From the NCBI GenBank assembly GCA_001972305.1, contig BDDD01000727.1:198567-262566 (forward strand): a DNA stretch of 64,000 nucleotides. The letters are read 5' to 3'. This document shows positions 1 through 12,597 of this stretch, piece after piece (within the stretch, counting starts at the first letter, position 1; each line of letters starts with the position of its first letter). A model generated the notes under the pieces. That model saw only the letters and a program-made list of their open reading frames with translations. It was not told where the DNA came from and ran no database searches. The DNA comes from Cephalotus follicularis. Its lineage: Eukaryota > Streptophyta > Magnoliopsida > Oxalidales > Cephalotaceae. Position numbers and translations under genes: made by a program.

Positions 1-138
1 CTTCCAAAATTCAACATTTATAATTTGGAAAACATCATCAAAGTCAGGAATTTCATTATTCTTATTAATTCTGTAATAAGATTACATTTGAATATTGAAT
101 ATTGAATATTACAATATGCAAAAATCTCGGGCGTTACA
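1..138 (-). repeat. 5' edge of a gypsy LTR of the TGTAACGCC type
   Basis: Read on the minus strand this stretch starts TGTAACGCCCGAGATTTTTG at position 138 and runs off the left end of the window. It closely follows the first 140 bases of LTR X (20831 onward), including the shared TTGTAATATTC and AATGTAATCTTATTA blocks. The clean start at 138 is an LTR terminus (TG on the element strand). The rest of the element lies outside the window, so I cannot say whether it is a solo LTR. The five bases after the terminus are ataag, a possible target-site copy whose partner would be outside. Confidence 0.75.
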
Positions 139-539
139 ATAAGCTTGGTTGCCTTAAGTCATTTAAGCTAAGCCTTATTTGTTATCCTTGCTAGCACTTG
201 AGAAAATAAGAAAAATATAGAAAAACTCTTCTTCACCGAAATAAAGAGAGAGAGAAAGGAAGAGTTCTATTCTCTATCTTTTGCTTGGGTGATCTTGAGA
301 ATATTGTTGGGGATCTCTTGGCGTCGACTTGCTTTAGAGACCATCTACTTTGGTGGTTGAAAGCTTGAAGTTAAAGATTGGAGGAGGGATTTGAAGGAAG
401 GAGACTTAGTTTTCATGTAAGTTCCTTGATCTTTCTTTTTGCATGATGATGGTTATGCTTGTAACAACCTAGATATGGCATTAATAGGTCCTTGGAAATT
501 GTTAATGTGTAAGAACTCATTTTATATCTATGTTTCTTC
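139..539. other. Unassigned interval, possibly decayed copia LTR
   Basis: No coding potential that I can support. It contains a GA-rich run (about 242-262) followed by a stretch ending in a GTAAGTTCC context (about 417-430). That context resembles the end of the C2 LTR (GTAAGTGTTACATTCATC near 16648-16665). A plus-strand copia LTR remnant is possible, but the similarity is too short to assert. Confidence 0.3.
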
Positions 540-929
540 TATTGGCCATTTTTTAAGGCTTGTTGTTCTTGCAAATTAATTCCAACACATAATGCATAGC
601 AGTCGCACAAGTCTAAGGAACATGCAGGTCCAACCATGGCCTCTAAGTCACTCAGTGACTGTACACTACCGTAACAGATAAGAATCTCTATTGACACGAG
701 GTATGTGACTATCCAAATAGAATTCCTATGGTGGGTCTTGTTCAATGTACATGCTCCTAGCACATAATGCGCATTAGCTTTAGGGTTCCTCCCAAGTGGA
801 AATGAGATAATCCACCATCCAGTATGCGGGAGCAAGCATAACATGACATGTCTAACCAGTTCACTAATGCCCATCAAAGTCAACCCCTGACTTGGAACAA
901 TTTAGTCACAAAGAATAAGGGAGCCGTTT
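540..929 (-). repeat. Probable copia LTR remnant C4, left part
   Basis: The minus strand is open for 114 codons (539-883), but the product resembles no protein I know and the base composition is that of a copia LTR body. The interval directly abuts the C1 terminus. The last five bases, ccgtt (925-929), pair with tcgtt (15482-15486) beyond C1 as an imperfect target-site duplication. The sequence should therefore continue at 15482. The piece there ends near 15713 with GTTAG on the minus strand, as expected for a copia LTR start. The assignment rests on this continuity and style, not on a second LTR copy. Confidence 0.4.
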
Positions 930-2712
930 GTTGGAACCTTATGGCGATTTAAACAATAAAATATCTAAATGCATAAAACCCTAATATATATATTGTGTGA
1001 TCATCTCATGAATATCAAGCCATGTGGTTCGTTTCCAGGATCTTTTGAGCATACATATATAGTTAGATATAAATCAATAGGGAATTACTCACATGAATGG
1101 AGCGGCGCCTTCCTTCTTTCTATGTGTCTTCCTGCTTCCAAAAGCACAGCTACTTGTTGAACGTTTGCAAACAGTTCTAGCTTCCAAGTATAGAAAGCCT
1201 CCAAGGTATCCACACCAAGAATCAATCTCAATCACGTAAGCTTAACAAGCTATCGACACTTGATTGTCAAGAGAGAGAGAGAGAGAAAGGGGGCGGCTAG
1301 GGTTTCTTTAGAATAGAGCAAGTGTGTTCTATTTCCAAAAATTCTAATTGAGAATAGGGAGATACGTTTATATATTAGCTGCTAGACAAATCCTACTTAA
1401 ACACGATCTCGTAATTCAACCAGCCCTCTTTAAAAGGAATTCATTTCCTTTTAAACTTCTTTCTTTCCTTAATATAATTAATCTCCTTAATTATATTTTT
1501 AATCTCATAAATTATATGTATATATATATATATATATTTAATCTCATTAAATATAATTAAAAAATAATATTCCAATTATTTTTCTCTCATTACGTGTTAG
1601 AAATATTAGCTCGTATTATTTGTGACACTATGGGTTCACTATTACGCTGGCCGTAGGATTAAATCGTGACGCTCACAATTTATCCAATTAAATATTTATT
1701 ATCCCATAAAAATATTCTCTTGGACATTTCAACTTAAAACTCTTTTAATTTATCAATTTAATCTCGGGCATCCTACTGGTCGACATCGATATCTAGCAAT
1801 GCATAACGACCCCCACGTAATATGAATAATTTGCGAACCACTATTTATAGGTACATGCATGTATAATCCCTCCATTGACAATGCTCTAATTAAATCTTGG
1901 GTACAGATTATGTCAGACCCCAATAATTTAATCTTTAGCCTTGTGACTATCTTTCATTAGCCTAAATAATATTAGAGGTGCCCCTATAATATTCAACCAA
2001 TGATATCACACTCTTGATATCATGGCTAGCCTAGCCAGGCGTTTAATCGCTAACGAAAATCATCCTGAGCATAATCTTCTTTTACTAGAAGCAATGGATT
2101 CGTTGTTGCCAGTTCACATACCTCCATACATAAGCGTACTATGTCCAACTAATGCATGTATACACTTCATAGAATATGTATTTAAGCATCATCAAAACAC
2201 AACACCCTATGCACAAGACATCCAATGACGGCTCATGTCCAATGACCACATGCACTGCTATAAAACTAGAATTATGTCTGACATGTATGTAAAACTCCAT
2301 ACAGATATTTTATCAATAGTCACCTTCAGTTAACTCGTTAAACGAGTACCCAGGTAGTTTTCATAGCATCATCCATGCGAGTGAGTGTGAGATCAGTTAC
2401 CCTATACTTACCGATCTGAAAAATGCGTGCGGGTCTTTCAAGATTGATCATGCCCTGAGTGTCAATACTATGACGAGGAATATTCGAAATAAAGTATCCC
2501 GAGATTCCAACTCTCACATCATGATCTCATCATGAACTTGGTTCCCTAAATTTATTCTAGGACATTCATTTACAATTAATTAAACACGTATTAATGAAAC
2601 GAACTCGTAGCCATTGATAAAACATAAACATCTTTATTGAATTTATAAATCGTTTATACAAGATAAAGAAAATACAAGCTCGACACTGGCTCGCAACACT
2701 TCATCTCTGACA
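930..2712 (-). repeat. C1 3' LTR
   Basis: This 1783-bp LTR begins on the minus strand with TGTCAGAGATGAAG at 2712 and ends in CCAACA at 930. It pairs with 13616-15481. Indels separate the two copies, including a 10-15 bp insertion near 13767 and differing TA-rich tracts (about 1518-1538 here). Short open frames inside it, such as 2022-2228, recur in the partner LTR only because the LTR is duplicated; they are not genes. Confidence 0.9.
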
Positions 2713-4430
2713 ATCTCCCACTAAGTGCTAAAGCCAATTGCCACATTGTCTCACACCCATAGCATCAAGGTGTCTGTCAAAGACTTCCTTTGGTATAGCC
2801 TTATTAAGCGGGTCTACAATGTTGTCTTCACTTGGAACTCGTTCCACTTTTATATGTCCACGATCAACGATCTCACGTATAAGGTGAAAGTGTCTGAGAA
2901 TGTGTTTTGACTTTGAGTGCGATCAAGGCTCCTTGGATTGTGCTATCACTCCATTGTTATCACAGTATAAAGATACAGGATCATCAATGTCAGGAACTAC
3001 ACCCAAATCTTCGATGAACTTCTTCATCCATACACCTTCCTTGGCAGCTTTCTATGCCGCAATGTATTCAGCTTCGGTCACTGAATCCGCAGTGATAGGC
3101 TGCTTGGACTCTTCCAGTTCACTACTCCACCATTGAAGGTGAACACAAACCCCGATGTTGATTTTGAATCATCCACATCTGTCTAAAAATTAGAGTCAGT
3201 AAAACCCTCAATCTTCAACCCTTTTCCTCCATACATTAAGAATAAATCCTTAGTCCTGTTAAGGTACTTGAGGATATCTTTGACAGCCTTCCAGTGACTC
3301 TCACCTGGGTCTGACTAATATCTGCTTGTAACACTTACAACATAGGCGATATCTGGTCTAGTGCAAAGCATAGCATACATGACGCTTCCAATTGCTAAAG
3401 CATATGGAATGTGTATCATCCTTTGTCTTTCTTCAGCTGTCTTGGGAGACATCTTTTTAGAAAGTGAAATTCCATGACATAGAGGTAGATAACCTCTCTT
3501 GGAATTTTCCATTCTAAACCACTTGAGCACTCTGTCAATGTACAAGGACTAGGATAACCCTATCATACTTTTTGATCTATCTCTATAGACCTTTATTCCC
3601 AGGATATCGAAAGCTTCTCCCAAGTCTTTCCCAGAGAAAACTGTGGATAACATGGTGTTTACGTTCGACAACATGATCACATCATTTCCTATAAGGAGTA
3701 TGCCGTCAACGTGTAGGACTAGAAAAGACATTGAGCTCCCACTAACCTTTTTACATAGACATGGTTCATCTCGATTCTTAATGAATTCAAATTCTTTGAT
3801 TGTCTCGTCGAATCAGATGTTCCAACTTCTCGAAGCTTACTTTACTCCATAAATTGACTTCTGAAGCTTGCACACTTTTTGGTCTTCACCAGTGGATATG
3901 AAACCCTAAGGTTGAGTCATATATATGTCTTCATCAATGTTTCAATTGAGAAAAGTAGTTTTCATATCCATTTGCCACATCTCATAGTCAAAATGTGCAG
4001 CTATAGCAAGTAAAATCCGAATGGATTTAAGCATGGCTACGGGAGAGAAAGTTTCCTCATAATCAATCCCTTCCCGGTGGTTGTAACATTTAGCTACGAG
4101 CCTAGCTTTGAAGGTCTTCACCTTTCCATCGTCTCCAAGCTTCCTTTTGAAAATCCATTTGCAACCTAAGGGTTTAACCCCTTCGGGTGCATCCACTAGA
4201 TCCCAAACTATATTGGAGTACATGGATTCCATTTTGGAATTCATGGCATTAATCCATTTCTCCAAGTCCATATAGCTTATGACTTCTTTGTAGCTTACCG
4301 GATCATCATTCATGAAATTTACCTCTTGGGTACCTTCAATGAGAAAACTACCATAGTATCTCTCAAGCTCCCTGGGTAATCTGGTAGTTCTACGCAGAGG
4401 TTGTGTATCTATGGTAGGTGACATTTCTGG
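2713..4430 (-). pseudogene. C1 pol: reverse transcriptase and RNase H, decayed
   Basis: The copia RT starts near 4424 with the WINAMNSKMES and GCKWIFKRKLG segments, followed by KARLVAKCYNHREGIDYEETFSPVA, and continues through several frames toward 3315. The palm motif, normally YVDD, reads HVDG near 3700, so at least one catalytic aspartate is lost. A segment near 3330-3545 matches the RT-RNase H connection (AIGSVMYAMLCTRPDIAY). The RNase H end (about 2740-3170) keeps LYCDNN and SKSKHILRHFHLIREIV, then meets the polypurine tract. Stops and frameshifts separate all these blocks, so no working enzyme is encoded. Frames open on the other strand here are shadows. Confidence 0.9.
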
Positions 4431-5364
4431 AACATCAATTTTAACATGATTGAATAGGCCATCAACTTGTGGTTCTTTAGATCGTTCATCTTATTCTATC
4501 ATACTCCCACTACTTTCTTCCAATAGGAATTCCTTCTCAAGAAAAGTAGCATGCCTGGCTACAAACGCTTTGTTGTCAGGTGGATAATAGAAGTAATACC
4601 CTCGTGTTTCTTTAGGATATCCCACAAGTTTACATTTTATGGACCTAGATTACAATTTATCTGCTACTGCCTACTTAACATATGCAGGATAGCCCCATAT
4701 CCTTAGATAACTAACATTGCGTTTCTCCCCGTTCCATATCTCATATGGGGTCTTGGGAGCATATTTTGTTGGAGTCATGTTTAATAAGAGAACAGCAGTC
4801 TCCAAAGCATAACCCCAGAAAGATAGTGGAAGTCTAGCATCACTCATCATGCTCTGCACCATGTCAAGCAAGGTACGATTTCTCCTTTCAGACACACAAT
4901 TATGATGTGGTGTTCTCAGAGGGGTCCACTGAGAGATAAGTTAAAAACTCAGTGGAGAGATACTCACCACCTCGATCTGATCGAATAGTCTTCAAACTTT
5001 TACTAGTCTATTTCTCTACTTCTTGTTTGAATTCTTTGAACTTTTGAAAGGCTTCAGATTTGTGCCACATAAGGTACAAATAACCGAAACGAGAATGATC
5101 ATCCGTAAAGGTTATGAAGTAGGAATATCCACCTATGGCATCAACTGTCATTGGTCCACATACATCAGTATGTACTAGACCTAGCAGTTTTGAGGTCCTT
5201 TTCCCTTTCCCTGTGAAGGGAGATTTGGTCATTTTACCATTAAGATAGGGTTCACAAGTTGGAAGCGGTTGATACGTTGAAAAATCAAAGTATCCATCCG
5301 AGATCAACCTACGTACTCTTTTCTCACTTATATGACCAAGTCTACAATACCATAGGTATTTTGG
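4431..5364 (-). pseudogene. C1 pol: integrase, decayed and cut by G1
   Basis: Integrase inserts cDNA into the genome. The pre-integrase motif LWYCRLGHISEKR lies at about 5300-5350. The second half of the zinc motif reads C-E-P-Y instead of CxxC. The first catalytic Asp is in HTDVCGPM (about 5150-5175) and the SDRGGEYLS block (about 4950-4980) carries the second. The catalytic Glu is in SERRNRTLLDM (about 4850-4895). The second Asp block lies in a different frame from its neighbours, so frameshifts are present. The 5' side ends abruptly at the G1 junction, and some of the region linking protease to integrase is missing on both sides of G1. Confidence 0.88.
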
Positions 5365-5408
5365 TTTTGTGTTTCGGTTTGATATCACGTGTTCGGTTTC
5401 TTTCGTAG

Positions 5409-6638
5409 ATGGTACGCACAAGAAACGTTCCTCAGAGAACTGCACCAGCTGGGGCTCGAAACGAAGCTAGAAACGAGCCTACTGTGGAAGAGTTGGTCCG
5501 TCAGGCAGTTGCTCAGGAAGTGAGTCGAGTTATGCGACAACAACAGAACCGGGAACAAGTTGCTGAAGATAATGCTCCGGCAGAGGTTTAGGCGGGTGTG
5601 GAAGTTGGGAATAGGCATGGCACCCCTACTCATGTTTGGCTTGAGCGGTTTCAGAAACAGAGGCCGCAGTCTTTCAGTTCGGCTGTGACACAAGTGGAGG
5701 ATGAACACTGGATAGCACATATGGAGAAGATCTTGAATTTTCTGAGGTGTGATGATCAGCAGAAGGTAAGGTTGGCGACTTACAAATTGGAAGGGGATGC
5801 TCAGAAACGGTGGAATACTCTGAATTCGGCCAAGGGTGATGGTTATGCTGATGCTCTGTCATGGTTTGAGTTCCGAGATGTCTTCTATCAACAGTATTTC
5901 CCCACTGCTGATAAGGAGGCCTACGTTAGAGAGTTCGTAAACACCAGGCAGAAGGATGGAGAAACAGTTTCGGAGTTCTTGGCCCGTTTCACTAGATTGG
6001 CTGGGTTTGCGGGATCCGCGGCTGGGTCAGCATCTGAGCAAGCTGAAAAATTCAAGTGGAAGCTGCATTACCAGTTTCGGGGAAAGCTGATTAACTCTAG
6101 GTTCTCGGATGTAGCTGAGGTTGCCAATGCCGTGAAGAATATTGAATTAGAGAGATTGGATTTTTAGGTAGCACGTCTGGAAGGGGATAAGAAGCGGAAT
6201 AGGAGTGAACAAGGTTCTGGACAGCAGAACAAGGGTCAAGGCAGTTCATGGAACAGGGGCAGAGGAGGTAAGCAACATAAGAAAGATCACAAGCAGAATA
6301 GAGATGGTAATCAACAGCACCAACAAGGAAGTGACCAGAAAAATGCACAAGGAGCTGATGGGGGTAACCTCGATGTTCAGATTGCTAGGTGTAATGCTTG
6401 TGGTAGATATCATCCAGTCGGTACCTGTTACAAAGTCAGTGGGGCTTGTTTCGTATGTGGGCGGATGGGACACTTCGAAAAGGATTGTCAGGATCCTCGT
6501 GCTAAGGAAAGGAAGGGTAATGGTGCAAATGCTGGGCAGCGCAATGTTGGAGGCCGAGTCTTTGCAATTACGGCTCATCAGGCAGCAAATGCTCCAGGTA
6601 CGGTTTCGGGTTCTATTTTTGTTGGTAACCGTAGAGCT
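5409..6638 (+). pseudogene. G1 gag with nucleocapsid zinc knuckles
   Basis: Capsid-nucleocapsid precursor of G1, starting at the ATG at 5409 that follows TTCGTAG, the same context as in G2. The retrotransposon-gag region includes RLATYKLEGDAQKRWNTL and YQQYFPTADKEAYVREFV (about 5765-5945). The nucleocapsid carries CNACGRYHPVGTCY and then a classic CCHC knuckle, CFVCGRMGHFEKDC (about 6390-6490). The whole region stays in one frame with TAG stops at 5589 (TGG in G2) and 6165 (CAG in G2). It continues in the same frame into pol. A run of 187 codons open at 6205-6768 in another frame is a shadow. Confidence 0.88.
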
Positions 6639-9600
6639 TAAGTGTTATATGATACTGGATCGACACACTCAGTGGTGGCGAGATCTTTTGTTCGGCATCT
6701 TGGTATGCCTTCGCAGTTGTTTGATCCTGCTTTGGTTCTTTCTACCCCTATGGGGACATCTGTTGTAATATCTGAGTGTTTTTATGATTGCCCTATTGTT
6801 TTTGATGACCGGATTCGTGAGGCGAATCTTTTTCCCATGGATATGTATGATTTTGATATGATTTTGGGGATGGATTGGTTGGAACGCCATCGGGCTACGA
6901 TTGAGTGTCATGCTCGGAGGATTCTGTTCGGAGATGTGGATCGACCTGATTTTATTTATCAGGGTTCACGGCCTATAAAAGATGTTAAGATCATATATGT
7001 TATGAAAGCTCAGAAGTTAGTAGCTAAGGGTGCCGAAGGGTTTCTGGCTGTTGTGAAGGATGTCTCAAGGGCCGAGCCTCGCCTTGAAGACTATCCTGTG
7101 GTTAGAGAGTTTTCCGATGTGTTTCCGGAGGATTTACCGGGTTTGCCACCGCAACGGGAAGTGGAGTTTACCATCGAACTCATTCCTGGGGCGGCACCTA
7201 TATCTAAAGCACCTTATAGGATGGCACCGTTAGAGTTACAAGAGCTAAAAGAACAGTTGCAAGAGTTATTAGATCGGGGTTTTATCCGGCCAAGTGTTTC
7301 GCCGTGGGGAGCTCCGGTTTTGTTTGTGAAGAAGAAGGACGGGTCTATGAGACTGTGTATTGACTATAGAGAACTGAATCGAATCACTGTTCGTAATAAA
7401 TACCCTTTGCCTAGGATTGATGACCTGTTTGATCAACTCCAAGGTGCACGGTATTTTTCTAAGATTGATTTGAGGTCTGGATATCCTCAGTTGCGGATAA
7501 AAAATGAGGATGTGCCTAAGACCGCTTTCCACACACGGTATGGGCATTATGAATTTCTGGTGATGCCGTTTGGGCTTACGAATGCACCGGCAGTTTTCAT
7601 GGACCTAATGAATCGGTTTTTTTATGAATTTCTGGATCGCTTTGTGATTGTGTTCATTGATGATATTCTTGTGTATTCGAAATCGAAGGAAGAACATGAA
7701 GAGCAACTTCGTATAGTACTTGGTATTCTGAGGAAGAATCAACTATACGCAAAGTTTTTGAAATGTGAGTTCTGGTTGGAACAGGTGGCGTTTTTAGGCC
7801 ATGTGGTTACCGCGAAAGGGATTTCTGTAGATCCTGCTAAGGTTGAAGCTATTACTAAATGGCCGAGACCTACTACAGTATCGAAAGTTAGGAGCTTTTT
7901 GGGTCTGGCTGGTTACTATAGGCAGTTCGTGGAAGGCTTCTCCTCTATAGCCTTGCCACTGACGCAGCTTATGAGGAAAGGAGCGAAGTTTGTGTGGAAT
8001 GAAGAACGGGAAGCAAGTTTCGAGAAATTGAAGAACGGCCTTGTGTCTGCACCGATTCTTCGCTTACCGTCTGGGTCGGGAGGGTACCAGATTTATAGTG
8101 ATGCTTCTAAAAAGGGTTTGGGTTGTGTTTTGATGCAGCATAGTCATGTGATAGCATACGCTTCGAGACAGTTGAAGCCTTATGAATTGAATTACCCTAC
8201 ACATGATCTCGAGTTGGCGGAAGTTGTGTTTGCGTTAAAAATTTGGAGGCACTACTTGTATGGAGAAACTTGTGACGTCTTTACCGATCATAAGAGTCTC
8301 AAGTACATCTTCACGCAAAAGGAGTTGAATATGCGTCAGAGACGTTGGTTAGAGCTTTTGAAGGATTACGATCTGAATATGCAGTACCATCCTGGTAAAG
8401 CAAATGCGGTAGCTGATGCTCTGAGTAGGAAGAGTTCTAGGAGTGTGGCGACTTTGGTTACTCAATCGCATTTGATAACTGATATGGAGCGATTGAATTT
8501 GAATTTGTTTGTTCGGGGTTCGGACGGATATATGGCGGGCATGAGTATGGAACCTACCCTTATATCTTGAATTAAGGCAGCTCAGAATGATGACGGTGAA
8601 CTTTGGGCCTTGGTTCAGAATGTTGAAGAGGGTAAACAGTCCGAGTTCCGTGTGGATGAGCATGGAGTGATCTGGTTGGGTAGTCAGTTGTGTGTTCCGA
8701 CAAATGCTTCTATCAGAGAAACTGTTTTATCGGAAGCGCATAGCTCTCCGTTCTCTATTCATCCAGGTTCTACAAAAATGTATAGAGACTTAAAGGAGAA
8801 ATTTTGGTGGAGCGGAATGAAGAGGGATGTAGCAGAATTTGTCGGGAAATGTCTGGTCTGTCAGCAGGTTAAGATTGAACACCATCGTGCTAGTGGCTTG
8901 TTACAACCCTTGGAAGTTCGGTATGGAAATGGGAGAATATTGCAATGGATTTTGTTACAGGCTTGCCGAGAACTTATAGAAGAAACGATGCCATTTGGGT
9001 TGTTGTGGATCGGTTGACCAAATCAGCTCATTTCTTGGCAATCCGAGAAGACCTTTCTGTGGATCGCTTGGCAGAGATTTTCCAGCGGGAGATCGTGAGA
9101 CTGCATGGGACTCCTGTATCTATTGTTTGAGATAGGGATCCTCGTTTCACTTCACGATTTTGGAAGGGATTTCAAAAAGCTTGGGGTACGAGGATAAATT
9201 TCAGTACAGCTTTCCATCCACAGACAGATGGACAGATAGAGAGGACCATTCAGACCTTAGAAGACATGTTGAGGTCTTGTGCTTTGGACTGGACTGGGAG
9301 CTGGGACGAGTATCTGAGTCTAGTGGAGTTCGCCTACAATAATAGTTGGCATGCTAGTATTCGTATGGCCCCGTTTGAAGCGCTCTATGGGAGGAAATGT
9401 AGGGCTCCGACATGCTGGGATGAAGTCAGGGAAAGAATCATCGAGGGACCAGAGCTAGTAAGAATTACTACTGAGAAAGTGGCAATTTCAAGGGAGAGAT
9501 TGAAGACAGCTCAATCTCGACAGAAAAGTTATGCAGATAAACATCGAAAGGATTTGGAGTTCAAAGTGGGTGAACATGTGTTCTTAAAAGTTTCACCTTG

Positions 9601-9705
9601 GAAAGGCGTCCGACGGTTTGGACTGAAGGGAAAGTTGAGTCCTCGATTTATAGGACCATTTCAGATTCTGGAGAGGGTGGGCACAGTTGCATATCGGTTA
9701 GCTTT
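6639..9705 (+). pseudogene. G1 pol: protease, RT, RNase H, integrase (3'-truncated)
   Basis: The frame continues from gag through a TAA (6639; TAT in G2) into protease, with YDTGSTHS just downstream and LGMDWL near 6865. RT follows (about 7200-7800), with [15 protein letters not shown] and an intact FIDD catalytic motif at 7653-7664. RNase H has [10 protein letters not shown] and FTDHKSL. There is a TGA at 8568 (CGA in G2) and then the integrase zinc-binding HHCC region (about 8735-8880). A one-base loss near 8917 shifts the frame. The core continues to about 9705 with another TGA at 9128. The chromodomain-like end is missing because of the deletion. The 642-codon stretch from 6642 to 8570 is the longest open gag-pol piece in the left block. 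Confidence 0.9.
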
Positions 9706-10767
9706 TATGTTTGGGTTTTTGAAAATAAGTCCTTTGATATTTTGTGAAGTAAATATCCTGACTTTCTGAAATCAGTTATAATGTATTTACGAAATGATAT
9801 GTAAGCATCTAATTATTGTGAAATTAGAGGAGTTGATTTCACTAAATATGAAAGTATGTGAAACTTTGTTGTTTGAATACGAATTTTGGTAATGGTTTGG
9901 GAAACGTTTTTAATGATTTAATGAAATCATATTTTTGAAAATGGTGAAATACTGAGCTATTATATCCACCTATGGGGGTACCATAGGCATGTTGTGGGCC
10001 TGGTACGGGGGCATGACACTTTCCGTAACTGTGTGATTCGTTTACGGCGTCTCTCAGGGATATCCGTAGAGCGGATTTGGGATAGAGGCGTATAGATCAA
10101 TCTTAGTTATATGTTATTGGGATATGTTTGGGATATGGGGATTGTATGTGTAGTGCCATATACTGCAATTCCATTGGCAATGTGGGTGTCGCGAAACTCC
10201 TTGCTACTATATGATATGTTTTGGGTTTTGGTGCTCAGTTTATTGATTTTATGTTTTGGAATAAGGTACACTTTATGGTTTTCAAAGTTATGAACTTGTT
10301 ATTCCGTTTTGCCGTGGGCATTTATAAAAAATGTTGGAATTATTTTATTGTTTAAGATTTCAGTTTTAATACACTTTTAGAGATATTCCTGCTTTAAAAA
10401 TATTGTTGACTATTTTATATTCTATATCCGTACTGAGGTTTGCTCAGCCGCGTTTTTGTTTCCATGCGGCAGGTTATCGGGAGCAAAGGGGCAATGTGTG
10501 ATGAGAGTGACTCCCATCCTTATCTGAGGATTTTCTAGTAGCTGATCCGTTATGTTATGTGGACGTAGTGGAACCGGTTACTTAAATATTATGTTATTTC
10601 AGTTTATGACATTTGGATTATGTTTAAGTTTCCGATATGATCAGTTTTTATATGTTTTGGTTAAGCTTTAAACCATCACGTTTTTAATAAAGATGAATTA
10701 TTCTATATTATATGTTATGTTTAGTTAGATGTACCTGTGGCGACTCCCACGTCTCGGGGGTGTTACA
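9706..10767 (+). repeat. G1 3' LTR, 5'-truncated
   Basis: This aligns with the last 1.05 kb or so of the G2 LTRs. It shares the ACCTATGGGGGTACCATAGG block (about 9970), GTTTACGGCGTCTCTC (10040), GAGGTTTGCTCAGCCGCG (10435) and the terminal CTCGGGGGTGTTACA. It lacks the LTR half that carries the CAGTCGACTG cluster in G2. There is no gene here; the 60-codon frame at 10111-10293 reflects LTR sequence. Confidence 0.85.
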
Positions 10768-11961
10768 ATAAACACAATGTTTGAGTTATAAACTCTGGCC
10801 CGAATGCAAAAAAATAAACTAATCCTATAGCTATGGCTTCAACAACAGAACCATCCGCAAGCTATAGATCTCCCTCACCCTTCTCAAGGTTTCTTCTGTC
10901 CGTGAGGGCTTGCAAATTAGAACATATGTGAGTACCACATCCGCTGTCTAAAATCCAGGAAGATGAATTAGAAATATTCATATTCACCTCTATATAAGAC
11001 AAATAGGGCATACATTTTCCAATTGATCTAAAGAATGGCACACAGTTCCTTTTCCAATGTCCTGGCTTACCACATTGGAAGTACGATCCCTTAGCAGGAG
11101 CTTATGAGGCAAACTCTTCAGCAGGTGCAACTCTTGCGGCAGTGTCTGGCGTAGCAACAACTTGCTGGTTTGTCTGATTAGGTGGTCTGGCTCTCCTTGG
11201 TTATAAAGATGCCGGTCGTGGTGGTATCGTCCCATTTTCGGTCTTCCCCTTCTCAAGGTTGGACTTGCCCTTCCTCTTGGGCATACGAGACTTCCCTACC
11301 ATCATAGCTGGAGCCTTGCCATTATTCATGTTCAGTTCGGCTTCCCTCAGCTTGTTTAGAAGATCAGGCAGAGTAGCTGATATCCTATTCACGTTAAAAT
11401 TGGTGATGAAACCGTAGAAGGAAGGTGGAAGCGAATGAATGATCAGATATGTGCTTAATTCAGCATCCTGAATGATGGAAAGAGAGTAAAACGTTCAATC
11501 GCATTGATCAGCTTAAGCACTTGATCATTAACAAAAATTCCTTCAGTCATTTTTGTACCATACAGCATAGCAGTGAGCTGGAACCAAGCATTCCTACTAG
11601 TCTCTCCATATAACTCGCGGAGATGTAGGAGAATTTCCCTAGAGCCTCGCATCGATTCATGCTGGACTTGTAGGGCATTGCTAATCAATGCCATTAGGTA
11701 CCTTATGACTTTCTTTTCATCAGCCATCCATTTCTTATGAATGGCATGATCTTCGGTGGAGGCATCTTCAGCAGGCAGTTCTAGCATAGGGGCCTCTAGG
11801 ACATAATCTATGTCCTCGGAATTCAAAACTATTTTGACATTCCATAGCCAGTCCATATAATTTGGACCTGTCAACTGATTCTTCTCAAGAATTATAGTGA
11901 GTGGGTTTGTTATTGCTATTTCTATAGATATCAAATAAAGACAATATTCAGATAAATTCAA
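10768..11961 (-). pseudogene. C1 gag and protease, decayed
   Basis: Copia gag starts near 11961 or slightly downstream and includes ILEKNQLTGPNYMDWL (about 11860-11900). The capsid-like part runs to about 11400. The nucleocapsid knuckle (11041-11090) reads YFQCGKPGHWKRNC: the first zinc cysteine is replaced by tyrosine (TGC to TAC would explain it), so the CCHC is broken. Protease follows with WILDSGCGTHIC (10921-10958), which keeps the D-S-G active site. A TAG and frame changes interrupt the chain. The end at 10768 is the G1 insertion edge. Confidence 0.85.
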
Positions 11962-12542
11962 TTTAAATGTTTATAACCATAAATTTTTGGTCTTTAATCT
12001 TTTAGGTGTTTTTCCTCTCAGGATCCCCAAATATTATGAGAGACGAGTAACAACAATCCAAGTCTCATGGATCTTATTTCCGAGTGGGGATCAGTGTCCT
12101 ACAACATATTCGGTATAACCTTGACGTGGACAAAAACGCTATACTGAATCTTGTAGTTAGGCAAACTCTTGGCAACCATACAATAGCATGATTCCCAATC
12201 ATCGCTTTTGCCTCTAATCTACACATGACCTTGACGGGGGCCAAAACGACATATGTATCCTAGTCAAGTTTAACCTACCATTAAACACACGATGAATCAA
12301 CGAATGTAAATCTTGTCAGGGGCCAAAACATTCACATTCACAATTCATATGCATGTACATCTCATGTTCAACTTATATAGATGTTCCCAGAAAAGGTAAG
12401 CCTTGACGGGGGCCAAAACACTCACAATTTCCAAAAGCATCTATATCAGTTGTAATGGCAGAAGGCAACGACCGAACACTCTCTTGTGCCCATTTCACTT
12501 TAACTTGATATCATGGTATAATTGAGGAATAATAATAAAAAT

Positions 12543-12544
<2 letters not shown>

Positions 12545-12597
<53 letters not shown>
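12545..12597. repeat. (ATT)n microsatellite
   Basis: An almost perfect run of about 17 ATT triplets in the C1 leader. It produces the spurious poly-isoleucine frame around 12522-12704. Confidence 0.95.

Larger units (their letters stand above)
5365..10767 (+). mobile_element. G1: truncated Ty3/gypsy (Tekay-like) element inside C1
   Basis: A plus-strand gypsy element closely related to G2. It keeps the end of the leader, gag, most of pol and the last part of the 3' LTR. It lacks the 5' LTR and PBS, and a deletion near 9705 joins the integrase C-terminus to the LTR middle. The right terminus is exact (TGTTACA ending at 10767, identical to the G2 LTR end). The left junction, near 5365, falls in the leader shortly before the gag ATG. 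Copia sequence is also missing at this point, so one deletion probably removed the 5' LTR together with flanking C1 DNA after insertion. Confidence 0.88.

Noticed and set aside
539..883. 114-codon minus-strand gene
   Set aside because: No recognisable domain. Position, flanks and the matching break at 15482 fit a copia LTR better.
2022..2228. A 68-codon frame conserved at 14792-14998
   Set aside because: The two copies are the two LTRs of C1; the similarity comes from LTR duplication, not from selection on a protein.
5385..5720. Minus-strand frame opposite G1 gag as continuation of C1
   Set aside because: It is antisense to G1 gag; the equivalent antisense frame occurs opposite G2 gag (33366-33800), so it is a shadow.
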